A DNA stretch of 64,000 nt from Flavobacteriaceae bacterium 3519-10 (GCA_000023725.1 CP001673.1:2366342-2430341), one strand, 5' to 3'; shown: positions 9,077 to 17,712, counted from the stretch's first letter. Program-made: numbers and translations. The notes: a model not told the origin generated them from the letters alone.

Positions 9077-9943
9077 TTAGTATCCGAACACATCATTCAG
9101 CGAAAATGTTTCGTCCAGGCGCACGCCTTTTTCAGTCATTTTTAAACTTGCCAGTTCGTGATGCGCATCATGCTCAAAAAACAGCAGATATTCATTATCG
9201 ATGCACTGTTTCAGGAATTTTCCTTTTTCTTCCATCGTGAGAAGCGGCCTCGTATCGTAACCCATCACATACACCTGTGGAATATGCCCGGCGGTAGGGA
9301 TTAAATCTGCTGCAAAAACAACAGTTTTGTCCTGATAGCGGATGACGGGAAGCATCTGTTTTTCGGTATGGCCGTCAACAAAAATCACGTCCATTTTAAG
9401 GTCGGGCGCAAAACCGTAATTTCCTGTAACAGGCGTCGGTAGAAAATTCAGCTGGCCGCTTTCCTGCATCGGCAGGATATTTTCTTTTAGGAAGCTTGCT
9501 TTTTCACGCGGATTCGGCTCAGTAGCCCATTTCCAGTGTTCTTCGTTGGTCCAGAACTGTGCATTTTTAAAGGCTGGCTGATATCCGGTCCGGTCGGAAT
9601 TCCATTCTATCGCACCACCGCAATGGTCGAAATGGAGATGTGTGAGGAAAACATCCGTAATATCTTCGCGCACAAAACCGTATTTTTTTAAACTTTTATC
9701 TAAATTATCGTCGCCCCAAAGAGAATAATGTCCGAAAAATTTTTCATCCTGTTTGTTACCGAGGCCGCAGTCGATCAGAATGAGTTTCTTGCCGTCTTCA
9801 ACTAAAAGCGAGCGGGTGCCGAGTTCGATTAAATTTTTTTCATCCGCAGGATTGGTTCGCTCCCAGAGACTTTTCGGTACAACGCCAAACATGGCACCGC
9901 CATCTAACTTAAATTTTCCGCACTGTATTGGATATAGTTTCAT
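9077..9943 (-). CDS. MBL fold metallo-hydrolase
   Basis: A 288-residue metallo-beta-lactamase-fold protein. The metal motif THLHFDHCGG (HxHxDH) lies near residues 101-110; further ligands are in VDGHTEKQ, FAADLIPTAGH and FFEHDAHH. The length and the ending resemble the quorum-quenching lactonase/AttM-like hydrolases annotated only as MBL fold hydrolases in flavobacteria. There is no signal peptide, so it is cytoplasmic. The substrate is not predictable. It sits directly upstream of coaE on the same strand and downstream of the GxxExxY element. Confidence 0.85.
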   Translation of the reverse strand: MKLYPIQCGKFKLDGGAMFGVVPKSLWERTNPADEKNLIELGTRSLLVEDGKKLILIDCGLGNKQDEKFFGHYSLWGDDNLDKSLKKYGFVREDITDVFLTHLHFDHCGGAIEWNSDRTGYQPAFKNAQFWTNEEHWKWATEPNPREKASFLKENILPMQESGQLNFLPTPVTGNYGFAPDLKMDVIFVDGHTEKQMLPVIRYQDKTVVFAADLIPTAGHIPQVYVMGYDTRPLLTMEEKGKFLKQCIDNEYLLFFEHDAHHELASLKMTEKGVRLDETFSLNDVFGY

Positions 9944-9983
9944 TTATTTTAATTTGTAATTTCTAAAGTACAAAATTTGTTCT

Positions 9984-10003
9984 TAACGCAAAGGCCGCAA
10001 AAG
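9984..10003. repeat. Degenerate CGCAAAGG repeat copy beside the GxxExxY element
   Basis: A short tract with CGCAAAGG followed by CCGCAAAAG lies 28 bases outside the left 23-bp repeat, whose outer end begins with the same CGCAAAGG octamer. It looks like a decayed copy of the same repeat family. Confidence 0.5.
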
Positions 10004-10031
10004 AAATTATAATTCCGGGAAAAATTAAGTT

Positions 10032-10054
10032 CGCAAAGGCGCTTCGCTTAGCAA
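10032..10054 (+). repeat. Left 23-bp inverted repeat flanking the GxxExxY gene
   Basis: This 23-base sequence (starts CGCAAAGGCGCTTCG, ends TTAGCAA) is the exact reverse complement of 10467-10489. The two copies bracket one gene, with 8 bases between this copy and the gene's stop codon. Confidence 0.9.
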
Positions 10055-10062
10055 CGACTTAT

Positions 10063-10440
10063 TTATAGATAGTTTGCGATTCTTTTCACACCATTTTTAA
10101 ACAGTAAAGAATGAAAATTGAGAATCATTCCTAATTTACATCCCGTAATCCTCAGATAATTTAATAATTGAAATGTGTGATAACTGTTGATTTCTGGTAC
10201 TGCCTTAATCTCCACAATTACTTTACCCTCAATGAGCAGATCCAGCCGAAAAGCTTTTGGGATGCGTAATCCCTCATATTCGATTGAAATATCTTTCTGG
10301 ACTTCTACTTTTAAACCCTTATTTCTAAGTTCAAACACCAGACACTCTTCATAAACTGCTTCATAAAGTCCAATTCCCAACTTACGGTGAATTTTCAAAC
10401 CCGATTCAAAAATTACTTTTGAAATTTGATTCTCGGTCAT
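10063..10440 (-). CDS. GxxExxY protein, PD-(D/E)XK nuclease-like
   Basis: The 125-residue protein has the family motif GLYEAVY (G-x2-E-x2-Y) near residue 24. Further on, FRLDLLIEGKVIVEIKAV provides the D...ExK arrangement of the PD-(D/E)XK nuclease fold, so the catalytic residues look intact. The ending (GCKLGMILNFH...GVKRIANYL) is typical of the family, and the length is standard. The gene lies between exact 23-bp inverted repeats, which makes it look like a small mobile or repeat-associated unit inserted between an MBL hydrolase gene and a paiB-like gene. Cellular function of the family is not established; nuclease activity is inferred from fold motifs. Confidence 0.9.
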   Translation of the reverse strand: MTENQISKVIFESGLKIHRKLGIGLYEAVYEECLVFELRNKGLKVEVQKDISIEYEGLRIPKAFRLDLLIEGKVIVEIKAVPEINSYHTFQLLNYLRITGCKLGMILNFHSLLFKNGVKRIANYL

Positions 10441-10466
10441 AGCAATTCATTTTTTTTAAACAACCT

Positions 10467-10489
10467 TTGCTAAGCGAAGCGCCTTTGCG
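10467..10489 (-). repeat. Right 23-bp inverted repeat flanking the GxxExxY gene
   Basis: Exact reverse complement of 10032-10054. It lies 26 bases upstream of the GxxExxY start codon and ends two bases before the stop codon of the PaiB-like gene, so that gene's end abuts the element. Confidence 0.9.
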
Positions 10490-10491
10490 AT

Positions 10492-11106
10492 TTAAACCGA
10501 CCTGGAAATTTTCATTTTCTCCGCGATTTTTCTTGAATTTTCTTCGGGAGACTGCTGCAGTTCTTTAATGATATTCTGAAAATCAGCTTCTTCTCTGTTT
10601 TGTGAAAGCTTTGAAGCAATTTGAATTTCGGTCGGGAATATGTTAATTCCGAAAGCACCTTTCATTTCGTTTCTTATATTTTCTTCACCAATAGTTTCGG
10701 CGAAGACCGGACATTTCTGTTTTTGTTCAAACTTTAAGGTAAGCTTCCGCAAATGATCGTAAAGTTCATCATCCGTCATCAGTTTTATCGTTCCCCGCAC
10801 CTGCACAGCTTCATAATTCCAGGTCGAAACATTCAGATGATCGTACCACGAAGATGAAATATAGGAATTCGCTCCCAAAAAATCGCACAGCACCTCATCA
10901 CCGTCTTCTAAAACCTGCGCCTGAAGATTGCCTCGTGAGACGTGCGTTTCAAGGTAGAAATCTTGGTCAGATTCATTCAATATAAACATTGAATGCGTCG
11001 CCCACAATTTTTCTTTATTGGAGATCAGAAGTGCGAAAGCGTTTTGGGTGATGATCTCTTTCATCAGTTGCCGGTCTTCGCTTTTATAAATCTTCGGGAT
11101 GTACAT
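10492..11106 (-). CDS. FMN-binding negative transcriptional regulator, PaiB family
   Basis: The 204-residue protein has the split-barrel flavin-binding layout of PaiB: an MYIPKIY start, WATHSMF, the VSRGNLQAQ strand, and the YISSSWYDHLNVSTWNYEAVQVRG signature around residues 80-105. Family members bind FMN or haem-like cofactors; PaiB of Bacillus represses sporulation and protease genes, but most relatives are uncharacterised and may be pyridoxamine-phosphate-oxidase-like enzymes. It starts 13 bases after the TPR gene, in a minus-strand run ruvB-TPR-paiB. Its stop codon lies next to the right repeat of the GxxExxY element. Confidence 0.87.
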   Translation of the reverse strand: MYIPKIYKSEDRQLMKEIITQNAFALLISNKEKLWATHSMFILNESDQDFYLETHVSRGNLQAQVLEDGDEVLCDFLGANSYISSSWYDHLNVSTWNYEAVQVRGTIKLMTDDELYDHLRKLTLKFEQKQKCPVFAETIGEENIRNEMKGAFGINIFPTEIQIASKLSQNREEADFQNIIKELQQSPEENSRKIAEKMKISRSV

Positions 11107-11119
11107 ATTATTTAAAGCT

Positions 11120-11731
11120 TTATTTGCAGATAGCTTCGATGGCTTTCAACAGTTTTTCGTCCTTGTTACCCAATGCAGCCGATTTTCTGAAGTCTTCGCA
11201 CGCTGCTTTTAAGTCGCCTTTACTCATCAGCGTTTTGCCCCGTTCATGATAGCCGTTCGGATCTTCAGCCCTTGCGAGATAATCATTAAGATCCTGCAGC
11301 GCCAAATCATATTTATTAAACGAAAGTTGCAGCATCGCCCGGTTGTAATAATTTCCGATGTATGCCTCGGGATCGATCGCTATCGCTTTGTCCAGGTCCT
11401 GAAGCGCGAGGTCGTTTTTTTCGTTCACGCTGTATGCAAAAGCGCGTAAAGTGTAGAGTTTCGCATCGCGATTTCCCAATTTTTCAGCCTCGGTAAAATC
11501 CGATATCGATTTATCGTAGTCCTGAAGCAGATTATAGCAAAGTCCTCTGGCGAAATATGATTCAGATTTCTTTTGATTCTTTTTAATTGATTTTGAAAAC
11601 AGTTTGATGGCTTCATCAAAATTCTGGTTAGCCATTTCTGTTTTGCCTAATTCGAGATATTTTGCGCGTGCCTGAGACGGACTGGATACATAGAAAAGCA
11701 AAACAATGATGAGCGAAAGAATTTGCTTCAT
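11120..11731 (-). CDS. tetratricopeptide repeat protein, exported
   Basis: The 203-residue protein starts with a signal peptide (KQILSLIIVLLFYVSSPSQA). It then has about five TPR units of 34 residues, for example NFDEAIKLFSKSIKKN, YDKSISDFTEAEKLG, NDLALQDLDKAIAIDPE, KYDLALQDLNDYLA and GDLKAACEDFRKSAALG. Such repeats form a superhelix for protein binding, so it is probably a periplasmic or membrane-associated scaffold. No partner is evident. It lies 19 bases downstream of ruvB on the same strand. Confidence 0.85.
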   Translation of the reverse strand: MKQILSLIIVLLFYVSSPSQARAKYLELGKTEMANQNFDEAIKLFSKSIKKNQKKSESYFARGLCYNLLQDYDKSISDFTEAEKLGNRDAKLYTLRAFAYSVNEKNDLALQDLDKAIAIDPEAYIGNYYNRAMLQLSFNKYDLALQDLNDYLARAEDPNGYHERGKTLMSKGDLKAACEDFRKSAALGNKDEKLLKAIEAICK

Positions 11732-11750
11732 AAAAAAAATGATATTCAGA

Positions 11751-12773
11751 TTAAAACAGTTGATCGGGCCTTCTAGGCAACGAGATATTCAGATGTTTAT
11801 ACGCTTTTTCAGTTACTTCGCGGCCGCGCGGGGTGCGGATCATAAATCCTTCCTGAATTAGAAACGGTTCATACACTTCTTCCAGTGTTTCAGGATTTTC
11901 GCCAATTGATGTAGCCAGGGCAGAAATTCCGACCGGTTTCCCGCGGAAGTTTTCAATCATTACGCGCATGATTTTATTGTCCATGTCGTCAAGGCCAAAT
12001 TCATCTACATTCAAAGAATTTAATGCAAATTTGGTGATGCCGATTTCAATTTCGCCATTTCCTTTGATCTCCGCAAAATCGCGAACTCTTCTCAGCAAAG
12101 CGTTTGCAATTCTGGGCGTTCCACGACTTCTGCGGGCAATTTCCAAAGCGGCATCTTCATAAATTTTCACCCCTAAAACGCGGGCACTGCGTTCGATAAT
12201 CATACCAAGGAGTTCGATTGTGTAATATTCCAATCGGGACTGTATACCGAACCTTGCAAGCATCGGTTTTGTAAGCATCCCACTTCTGGTGGTAGCGCCG
12301 ACGAGCGTAAACGGATTCAAACCGATCTGCACACTTCGCGCATTCGGGCCGGATTCAAGCATGATATCAATCTTATAATCTTCCATCGCAGAATACAGAT
12401 ACTCTTCCACAATTGGTGAAAGCCGGTGAATTTCGTCAATAAAAAGCACGTCGTTTTCTTCTAAATTCGTGAGCAAACCGGCCAAGCTTCCGGGTTTGTC
12501 GAGAACCGGGCCCGAAGTTATTTTACAGCCTACACCCAATTCATTCGCGATGATATGTGCCAAAGTGGTTTTGCCAAGTCCGGGTGGCCCATGTAAAAGC
12601 ACATGATCGAGCGCGCCGCCACGATTTTTTGCCGCTGCCACGAAAACTTCAAGATTATCGAGCGTCTTTCTTTGTCCCGCAAAATCCTGGAAACTCTGCG
12701 GCCGGATTTTCTCCTCCTGCAGCAGCTCGTCATCGGTAAAATTATCCTTGTCAGGATGTAAAAAATCGGGCAT
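11751..12773 (-). CDS. ruvB: Holliday junction branch migration DNA helicase RuvB
   Basis: The 340-residue AAA+ motor drives Holliday-junction branch migration with RuvA and RuvC during recombinational repair. Walker [10 protein letters not shown] is near residue 62, Walker [10 protein letters not shown] near residue 110, sensor/arginine-finger region GATTRSGML...RFGI follows, and the C-terminal winged helix ends with [16 protein letters not shown] chose ATG 12773 (MPDFLHPD), the usual flavobacterial start, rather than a TTG six codons upstream. ruvA and ruvC are not nearby. Confidence 0.96.
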   Translation of the reverse strand: MPDFLHPDKDNFTDDELLQEEKIRPQSFQDFAGQRKTLDNLEVFVAAAKNRGGALDHVLLHGPPGLGKTTLAHIIANELGVGCKITSGPVLDKPGSLAGLLTNLEENDVLFIDEIHRLSPIVEEYLYSAMEDYKIDIMLESGPNARSVQIGLNPFTLVGATTRSGMLTKPMLARFGIQSRLEYYTIELLGMIIERSARVLGVKIYEDAALEIARRSRGTPRIANALLRRVRDFAEIKGNGEIEIGITKFALNSLNVDEFGLDDMDNKIMRVMIENFRGKPVGISALATSIGENPETLEEVYEPFLIQEGFMIRTPRGREVTEKAYKHLNISLPRRPDQLF

Positions 12774-12894
12774 TTTATTAAATTTAGTCAAAGATAGAAA
12801 TTTGAAAGGGAAAATTTAAGGCAGATTTCAAAAGCCAAAAATAATGGTTACACATTAATGATTTTGTTAACCAGATGTTAGAATTTCAGATTTC

Positions 12895-12902
12895 TAAATT
12901 TG
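12895..12902 (+). promoter_or_regulatory. -7 promoter box TAAATTTG for the MFS transporter
   Basis: TAAATTTG fits TAnnTTTG and lies 15 bases before the ATG at 12918, in the gap divergent from ruvB. Confidence 0.55.
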
Positions 12903-12917
12903 TAAATTCGCGCAGAT

Positions 12918-14063
12918 ATGCTTTCAACACCTCAAAAACAAAGAATTGCTTTATCAGCATACTTTTTATTATCCGGAATCTGCTTTTCTTCATGGGCATC
13001 AAGAATTCCTACCCTTAAAACAAACTATAATCTTTCTGAAGAAGATCTGGGAAACCTGCTGATGATTATGCCTGCGAGCGCCATTATCGGCATTCCGCTC
13101 TCGGGTTGGCTCGTGGCGAAGTTCGACAGCAGAACTCCGTTGCAGATTGCAAGTGTTGCATTTTTACTGTCACTTTTTGCGCTGAGCTGGGATCTTTCGA
13201 TCATCGGAATTGCAGTTTCGCTGGTCTTTTTTTCGGTCGCGCTCAGGATTATTAATATTGCCATCAACACCCAATCGCTCGCGATTCAGCAAAAATTCGA
13301 GAAAAAAATCGTGGGATCATTTCATGGCGTCTGGAGTATCGGCGGCATTTTAGGTGTGCTTTTCTCGACGATAATGCTCAAATATAACATCTCGATTTTC
13401 TGGCACTTCCTTTTTGTAGCGTTATTTGGCTCCCTTATTATTTTCACAATGTTTCCTTTTCTCATTAAAAACGACAAAGCAAAAGTGAGCGCCAAATTTA
13501 AGCTGGAAAAACCCTCTCGGTACATCACACTTTTAGGCCTTATGGTCTTTTTTGCAGCCATTTGCGAGGGCGGAATGTACGACTGGAACGGCGTTTATCT
13601 GAAAGAAGTGGTAAACCAGGAAGTTTTCACGTACGGCTATCTACTTTTAATGATCTGCATGACGATTTCGAGGTTAACGATTGACAGACTGATGGAGCGT
13701 TTCGGGATGCAGAAGCTCTACATCACAGGCTCGGTGACGGTAATGCTGGGCGTGTTGATCGCCGTGCTTTTCCCCTCTCTGTACCCGGTTCTCATCGGTT
13801 TTTGTATGATCGGCTTCGGAATTTCCGGACTTTATCCAATGACCTTTATTCTGGCCGGAAAATCCAAGAAATATTCAATCGCCATCGTAATGTCGATCAT
13901 CAGCACTTATTCTACGGTGGGCATGTTTCTAGGTCCGCCGCTGATCGGATATCTGGCGCACGCATTTGGTTTGCAGAAAGCCTTTATCACGTTTATCATT
14001 GCTGGATTCATGTTCATTCCACTTTCGAAAATGGTTTTCAGCCATTTGAAAAAAACCGTTTAA
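12918..14063 (+). CDS. MFS transporter
   Basis: A 381-residue inner-membrane protein with about twelve hydrophobic helices. The loop between helices 2 and 3 (GWLVAKFDSRTPLQ) is a version of the major-facilitator motif G-x3-D-R-x-G, and FHGVWSIGGILG resembles the sugar/YbjJ-like branch of MFS. GMYDWNGVYLKEVV in the second half is also seen in YbjJ-like members. The substrate is not predictable; sugar or drug efflux are both possible. It has its own promoter box and precedes hutI by 59 bases on the same strand, so read-through is possible. Confidence 0.85.
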   Translation: MLSTPQKQRIALSAYFLLSGICFSSWASRIPTLKTNYNLSEEDLGNLLMIMPASAIIGIPLSGWLVAKFDSRTPLQIASVAFLLSLFALSWDLSIIGIAVSLVFFSVALRIINIAINTQSLAIQQKFEKKIVGSFHGVWSIGGILGVLFSTIMLKYNISIFWHFLFVALFGSLIIFTMFPFLIKNDKAKVSAKFKLEKPSRYITLLGLMVFFAAICEGGMYDWNGVYLKEVVNQEVFTYGYLLLMICMTISRLTIDRLMERFGMQKLYITGSVTVMLGVLIAVLFPSLYPVLIGFCMIGFGISGLYPMTFILAGKSKKYSIAIVMSIISTYSTVGMFLGPPLIGYLAHAFGLQKAFITFIIAGFMFIPLSKMVFSHLKKTV

Positions 14064-14122
14064 ATTAGCCTGAACTAAAAGCAATACAACACTGTTGTTT
14101 TAAATTGAATTAAAAATTTACC

Positions 14123-15352
14123 ATGAAATTAATTGGTCCTTTCAAACAGATTGTAACCCTCGCCAAACTTCCTTTACGCGGAAAACTTTCCGATGAACAG
14201 CTTGAAATTATTGAAGATGGCGGAATTCTTCTCGAAAACGGAACTATTGCAAAAGTTCAGAATTTTAATGATTTAAAAGCAGAATTTCCTCACGTGGAAA
14301 TTGAAAAAATTGAAGGCGAACAGATTTGTTTACCGGCATTTACCGATTGCCACACGCACATCGTTTTCGGCGGAAACCGCGCAAATGATTTTGCGATGCG
14401 AAACGCAGGTAAAACCTATCTTGAAATCGCCGAAAGTGGCGGCGGCATCTGGAGTTCTGTGCAGCATACACGAAACGCGTCCGAAGAGGAATTGCTTACA
14501 AGAACTTTAGAACGGATAAAATTTTTGATTGCTCAGGGAATCACCACGATTGAAATTAAATCCGGCTACGGTCTGGATGTTGAAAATGAATTGAAAATGC
14601 TGCGCGTAATTAAAAAAGCGCAGACCTTAACCAAAGCTACACTAGTTCCGACTTGCCTGTCAGCGCATCTGAAACCAAGGGATTTTGAAGGCAGTTCTGA
14701 AGAATATCTGAACTTTATTCTCGAAGAGATTTTACCACAAGTTAAAGCAGAAAAACTTGCTGAAAGAGTTGATATTTTCATTGAAAAATCTGCGTTTTTA
14801 CCCGAAGAAAGCAAAAGTTTCCTTTTGAAAGCCAAAGAAATGGGTTTTGAGATCACCGTTCACGCAGATCAGTTTACGTCCGGAAGTTCGAGAATTGCTG
14901 TGGAAGTCGGTGCTAAATCTGCCGATCATCTTGAAGCGACGGTTGATGAAGATATCGAATATCTCGCAACATCTGAAACCGTGGCAGTTGCGCTTCCGGG
15001 CGCAAGTTTGGGCCTGGGCGAAAAGTTCACTCCGGCTAGAAAAATCCTCGATGCAAACGGAATTCTCGCTATTGCGAGCGACTGGAATCCGGGTTCGGCG
15101 CCGATGGGAAATCTGATTACGCAAACTTCTATTTTAGCGACATTTGAAAAACTTTCTACTGCTGAAGTGCTGGCCGGAATTACTTTCCGTTCGGCATTTT
15201 CGTTAAATTTAAAAGACCGCGGAACTCTTCAAACCGGTAAAAAAGCAGATTTTGTAACTTTTAAAACTGATAATTTTCAGAACGTGCTTTACCAGCAGGG
15301 AAGTTTGAAACCGCGCAGTATCTACATCAACGGAGAAAAACAGCAATTATGA
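14123..15352 (+). CDS. hutI: imidazolonepropionase
   Basis: The 409-residue amidohydrolase opens the ring of 4-imidazolone-5-propanoate to N-formimino-L-glutamate, step three of histidine degradation. The metal-binding DCHTHIVFGGNR is near residues 75-86; ESGGGIWSSVQHTR and IEIKSGYGLD are family signatures; HADQF supplies a metal histidine, and ASDWNPGSAP holds the catalytic Asp region. No other hut genes (hutH, hutU, hutG) are in the window, so the pathway must be completed elsewhere. Its TGA overlaps the ATG of the next gene (ATGA), implying translational coupling to a DUF695 protein. Confidence 0.95.
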   Translation: MKLIGPFKQIVTLAKLPLRGKLSDEQLEIIEDGGILLENGTIAKVQNFNDLKAEFPHVEIEKIEGEQICLPAFTDCHTHIVFGGNRANDFAMRNAGKTYLEIAESGGGIWSSVQHTRNASEEELLTRTLERIKFLIAQGITTIEIKSGYGLDVENELKMLRVIKKAQTLTKATLVPTCLSAHLKPRDFEGSSEEYLNFILEEILPQVKAEKLAERVDIFIEKSAFLPEESKSFLLKAKEMGFEITVHADQFTSGSSRIAVEVGAKSADHLEATVDEDIEYLATSETVAVALPGASLGLGEKFTPARKILDANGILAIASDWNPGSAPMGNLITQTSILATFEKLSTAEVLAGITFRSAFSLNLKDRGTLQTGKKADFVTFKTDNFQNVLYQQGSLKPRSIYINGEKQQL

Positions 15353-16419
15353 ACGAAAAAACCACGCAGCATCTAGATTATGGGGCGTTTTGGGATTTCT
15401 TCCAGAACAACGAACAGCAATTCTTCAATATTTTAAAAAATTACGAAGAAGTGGAAGAAAAGTTTTTGGATGTGGTTTTGCCAAAGCTCAACACGATTAA
15501 CGACGATTTCTTACTTCTTGGCGGAATGTGTGATGAAGAGACGGCCGAACTGATCATCACTGTAGACGGAAATATCCCTAGCATTGTGTACGCAGAGGAA
15601 CTTGTGAGTGCCGCGCCAATCCTTAAAAACTGGCGCTTCACGGCTCTGAAACCGGAATCTGACATTGAGAGTTCGACGATTTCAATGGGTGAAATGCAGT
15701 TCACAAAAGACAATATTTTTTTCTATCCCAATGACGATGAAAATTATCCAGATGAGATCGATTTAGTCTTTATTCATGAGGATCTGAATGAAGAAAATCG
15801 CAATGAAATTACAAATGGCACCTTCATATTTATCGATAATTATCTTGGCGAACTGAATTTTCTTACCCAAATAGACAATTTCATAATTACAGGAAAAGAT
15901 GAAGCTGAAAAGGAACTTATTCCTATTTCAAAGCTGAAAGATTTCCTTAGCTGGCGTGAAAGAGAATTCACTGAGAAATATGCAGGTTCTAAAATTGCAA
16001 CGGACGAAGATTCTTACTCGCTTTTCGAAGCCAATTTAGAAAACGGACTCCCACTGATTGCCACCATCAACACCGATTTACTGAAATGGGATGAAAAAGC
16101 TTCGCACCCGTGGATTTCAGTTTTTAGAATTGAGTATGAAGGCGATGAACACAGCGGTTTTCCCGGAGAGGAAGATTATGAGAAATTTAACAGTATTGAA
16201 GACGAAATGCTTCAGCTTTTAAAACCCGCGGAAGGAAATCTGAATATCGGTCGCGAAACTGCGGCAAATCTCAGAGAAATATATTTCGCCAGCAGGGATT
16301 TCCGAAAAATTTCAAAAGTCTTCGCTGAAACTGTGCGCCGGTATCCCGAGTATACTATTACTTTTGAAATATTTAAAGATAAATACTGGCAGTCTTTCGA
16401 ACGATACGGGGTTCACTAA
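15349..16419 (+). CDS. DUF695 domain-containing protein
   Basis: The 356-residue acidic protein has no signal peptide or membrane segment. Its second half (SHPWISVFRIEYEGDEHSGF, then YEKFNSIEDEMLQLL, NIGRETAANLREIYFASRDFRKISKV) is a DUF695 domain, a family of unknown function sometimes placed beside RNase-inhibitor-like RraB domains. The first ~200 residues have a FFLLGGMCDEETAELIITVDGN-like segment seen with DUF695 in other bacteria. It overlaps hutI by four bases and ends 35 bases before paaB, so it may be co-transcribed with both. No role in histidine use is known. Confidence 0.75.
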   Translation: MNEKTTQHLDYGAFWDFFQNNEQQFFNILKNYEEVEEKFLDVVLPKLNTINDDFLLLGGMCDEETAELIITVDGNIPSIVYAEELVSAAPILKNWRFTALKPESDIESSTISMGEMQFTKDNIFFYPNDDENYPDEIDLVFIHEDLNEENRNEITNGTFIFIDNYLGELNFLTQIDNFIITGKDEAEKELIPISKLKDFLSWREREFTEKYAGSKIATDEDSYSLFEANLENGLPLIATINTDLLKWDEKASHPWISVFRIEYEGDEHSGFPGEEDYEKFNSIEDEMLQLLKPAEGNLNIGRETAANLREIYFASRDFRKISKVFAETVRRYPEYTITFEIFKDKYWQSFERYGVH

Positions 16420-16454
16420 ATATCTTTATCTTTAAAACCATAAATTTATACTTA

Positions 16455-16736
16455 ATGAGCAATTTAGAAATGTGGGAAGTATTTATCCAGACAAAACCGG
16501 GGCTTTCGCACAAACACGCAGGAACGGTGCAGGCGGCAACTGCCGAAATGGCATTGCAAAGCGCGCGTGACGTTTATACAAGACGCATGGAAGGAACATC
16601 AATTTGGGTTGTACCCAGCAAATATATGGTCACTTCTGAAGGTGTAGACAAAGAGGCCTTTTTCGATCCGGCCGACGATAAACTCTACCGCCACCCTACT
16701 TTTTACCAGATCCCGAATGACGTGAAGAATATGTAA
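16455..16736 (+). CDS. paaB: 1,2-phenylacetyl-CoA epoxidase subunit PaaB
   Basis: The 93-residue protein matches PaaB: MWEVFIQTKPGLSHKHAGTV, AEMALQSARDVYTRR, EGTSIWVVPSKYM and FYQIPNDVKNM. PaaB is the small bridging subunit that holds the PaaA-PaaC heterodimers together in the aerobic phenylacetate pathway. The gene normally follows paaA; here it follows a DUF695 gene by only 35 bases and paaA is absent. The length is normal. It is the first recognisable gene of the partial paa cluster. Confidence 0.93.
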   Translation: MSNLEMWEVFIQTKPGLSHKHAGTVQAATAEMALQSARDVYTRRMEGTSIWVVPSKYMVTSEGVDKEAFFDPADDKLYRHPTFYQIPNDVKNM

Positions 16737-16747
16737 AATGCGGGGTG

Positions 16748-16815
16748 ACGGATGATGGATGATGGGAGTCGGAAGACAATTAACATTTCGTATCCAACTC
16801 CGGAAATCCGGTTCT
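16748..16815. repeat. Degenerate intergenic repeat between paaB and paaC
   Basis: It contains GATGATGGATGATGGGAG and GTCGGAAGAC, then CCGGAAATCCGG (16800-16811, an inverted repeat). This style of GATGG/GTCGGAAG tract is common between genes in flavobacteria and does not code for protein here. Confidence 0.45.
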
Positions 16816-16851
16816 TTTTACTTTTTACCTGGCTCTTTTATTTAACAAAAC

Positions 16852-17601
16852 ATGAATCCACTTTTTAATTATATTTTAAAACTTGCCGACGATACGTTGA
16901 TTTTCGGTCAGCGGCTTGGCGAACTCTGCGGACAGGGACCTTATCTCGAAGAAGATATCGCGCTCACCAATATCGCACTCGATTATCTGGGGCAAAGCAA
17001 TAATCTGTATAAATATGCCGCTCAGATCCAGGGTGAAGGCAAAACAGAAGATGATCTGGCTTTTTTAAGACTTGAAAAAGAATATTTGAACTGTCAGCTT
17101 TCGGAACTTCCAAATGGAGATTATGCAAATACGCTTCTCAAAGTCTATTTTTTTGCTGTTTACCAGAAGATCCTGTACACAGAACTCATGAAAAGCAGCG
17201 ATGAACAGCTTGCTGGGATTGCCGAAAAATCTCTGAAAGAGGTAAAATACCATTACACCCATACCTCTACGTGGGTAAAGATGTTCGCAGGTGGAACCGA
17301 AGAAAGCAAGACGCGCCTCCACAACGCGGTTGAAAATCTTTGGGAATATACCGCCGGAATGTTTGCCGAAACTCCCGGAGAAAGCGAACTTTCTAATCTT
17401 GAAATAGTACCCGATTCAGCTTTCATAAAAGACATCTGGAACCAGGTGATCAGAGAAGATTTTGGGAATTTCGGAATTGAAATTCCTGAGAACGAATTCA
17501 TGCAGAAAGGTTCGAGAACAGGATATCACACCGAATATTTCGGTTTTATCTTATGTGAACTGCAATATATGCAGCGAACTTATCCAAATTGCGTTTGGTA
17601 A
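16852..17601 (+). CDS. paaC: 1,2-phenylacetyl-CoA epoxidase subunit PaaC
   Basis: The 249-residue ferritin-like protein is the structural partner of the catalytic subunit PaaA; PaaC itself has lost the diiron site. Family motifs are DDTLIFGQRLGELCGQGPYLEEDIALTNIALDYLGQ at the start, KEVKYHYTHTSTWVKMFAGGTEES in the middle, and GYHTEYFGFILCELQYMQRTYPNCVW at the end. The length matches the family. It follows paaB after a 115-base gap that contains a repeat. Without PaaA in the genome the complex would be inactive, so paaA is expected elsewhere. Confidence 0.94.
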   Translation: MNPLFNYILKLADDTLIFGQRLGELCGQGPYLEEDIALTNIALDYLGQSNNLYKYAAQIQGEGKTEDDLAFLRLEKEYLNCQLSELPNGDYANTLLKVYFFAVYQKILYTELMKSSDEQLAGIAEKSLKEVKYHYTHTSTWVKMFAGGTEESKTRLHNAVENLWEYTAGMFAETPGESELSNLEIVPDSAFIKDIWNQVIREDFGNFGIEIPENEFMQKGSRTGYHTEYFGFILCELQYMQRTYPNCVW

Positions 17602-17607
17602 CTTTAA

Positions 17608-17669
17608 ATCCCGCAGATTTCGCTGATGTTCGCTAATGTTTTTTTTTAAATCTGTGAAATCTGCGGGAT
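17608..17669. repeat. Inverted repeat, CCCGCAGATTTC family
   Basis: The 14-base arm 17608-17621 is the exact reverse complement of 17656-17669. The centre has further CGCTGATGTTCGCTAATG-like tracts and a T9 run. It lies seven bases after the paaC stop codon and may fold in RNA as a terminator-like hairpin. Confidence 0.7.
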
Positions 17670-17712
17670 ATCAAATTCATCGCTTAAAACAATATGAAAT
17701 GCACACGGATTC

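Noticed and set aside
9944-10062. A CRISPR-like array from the CGCAAAGG repeats
   Set aside because: Only two same-direction copies of different length, without regular spacers or cas genes.
12774-12791. A TTG start six codons upstream of ruvB's ATG
   Set aside because: RuvB of relatives begins MPDFLHPD, which is the ATG at 12773.
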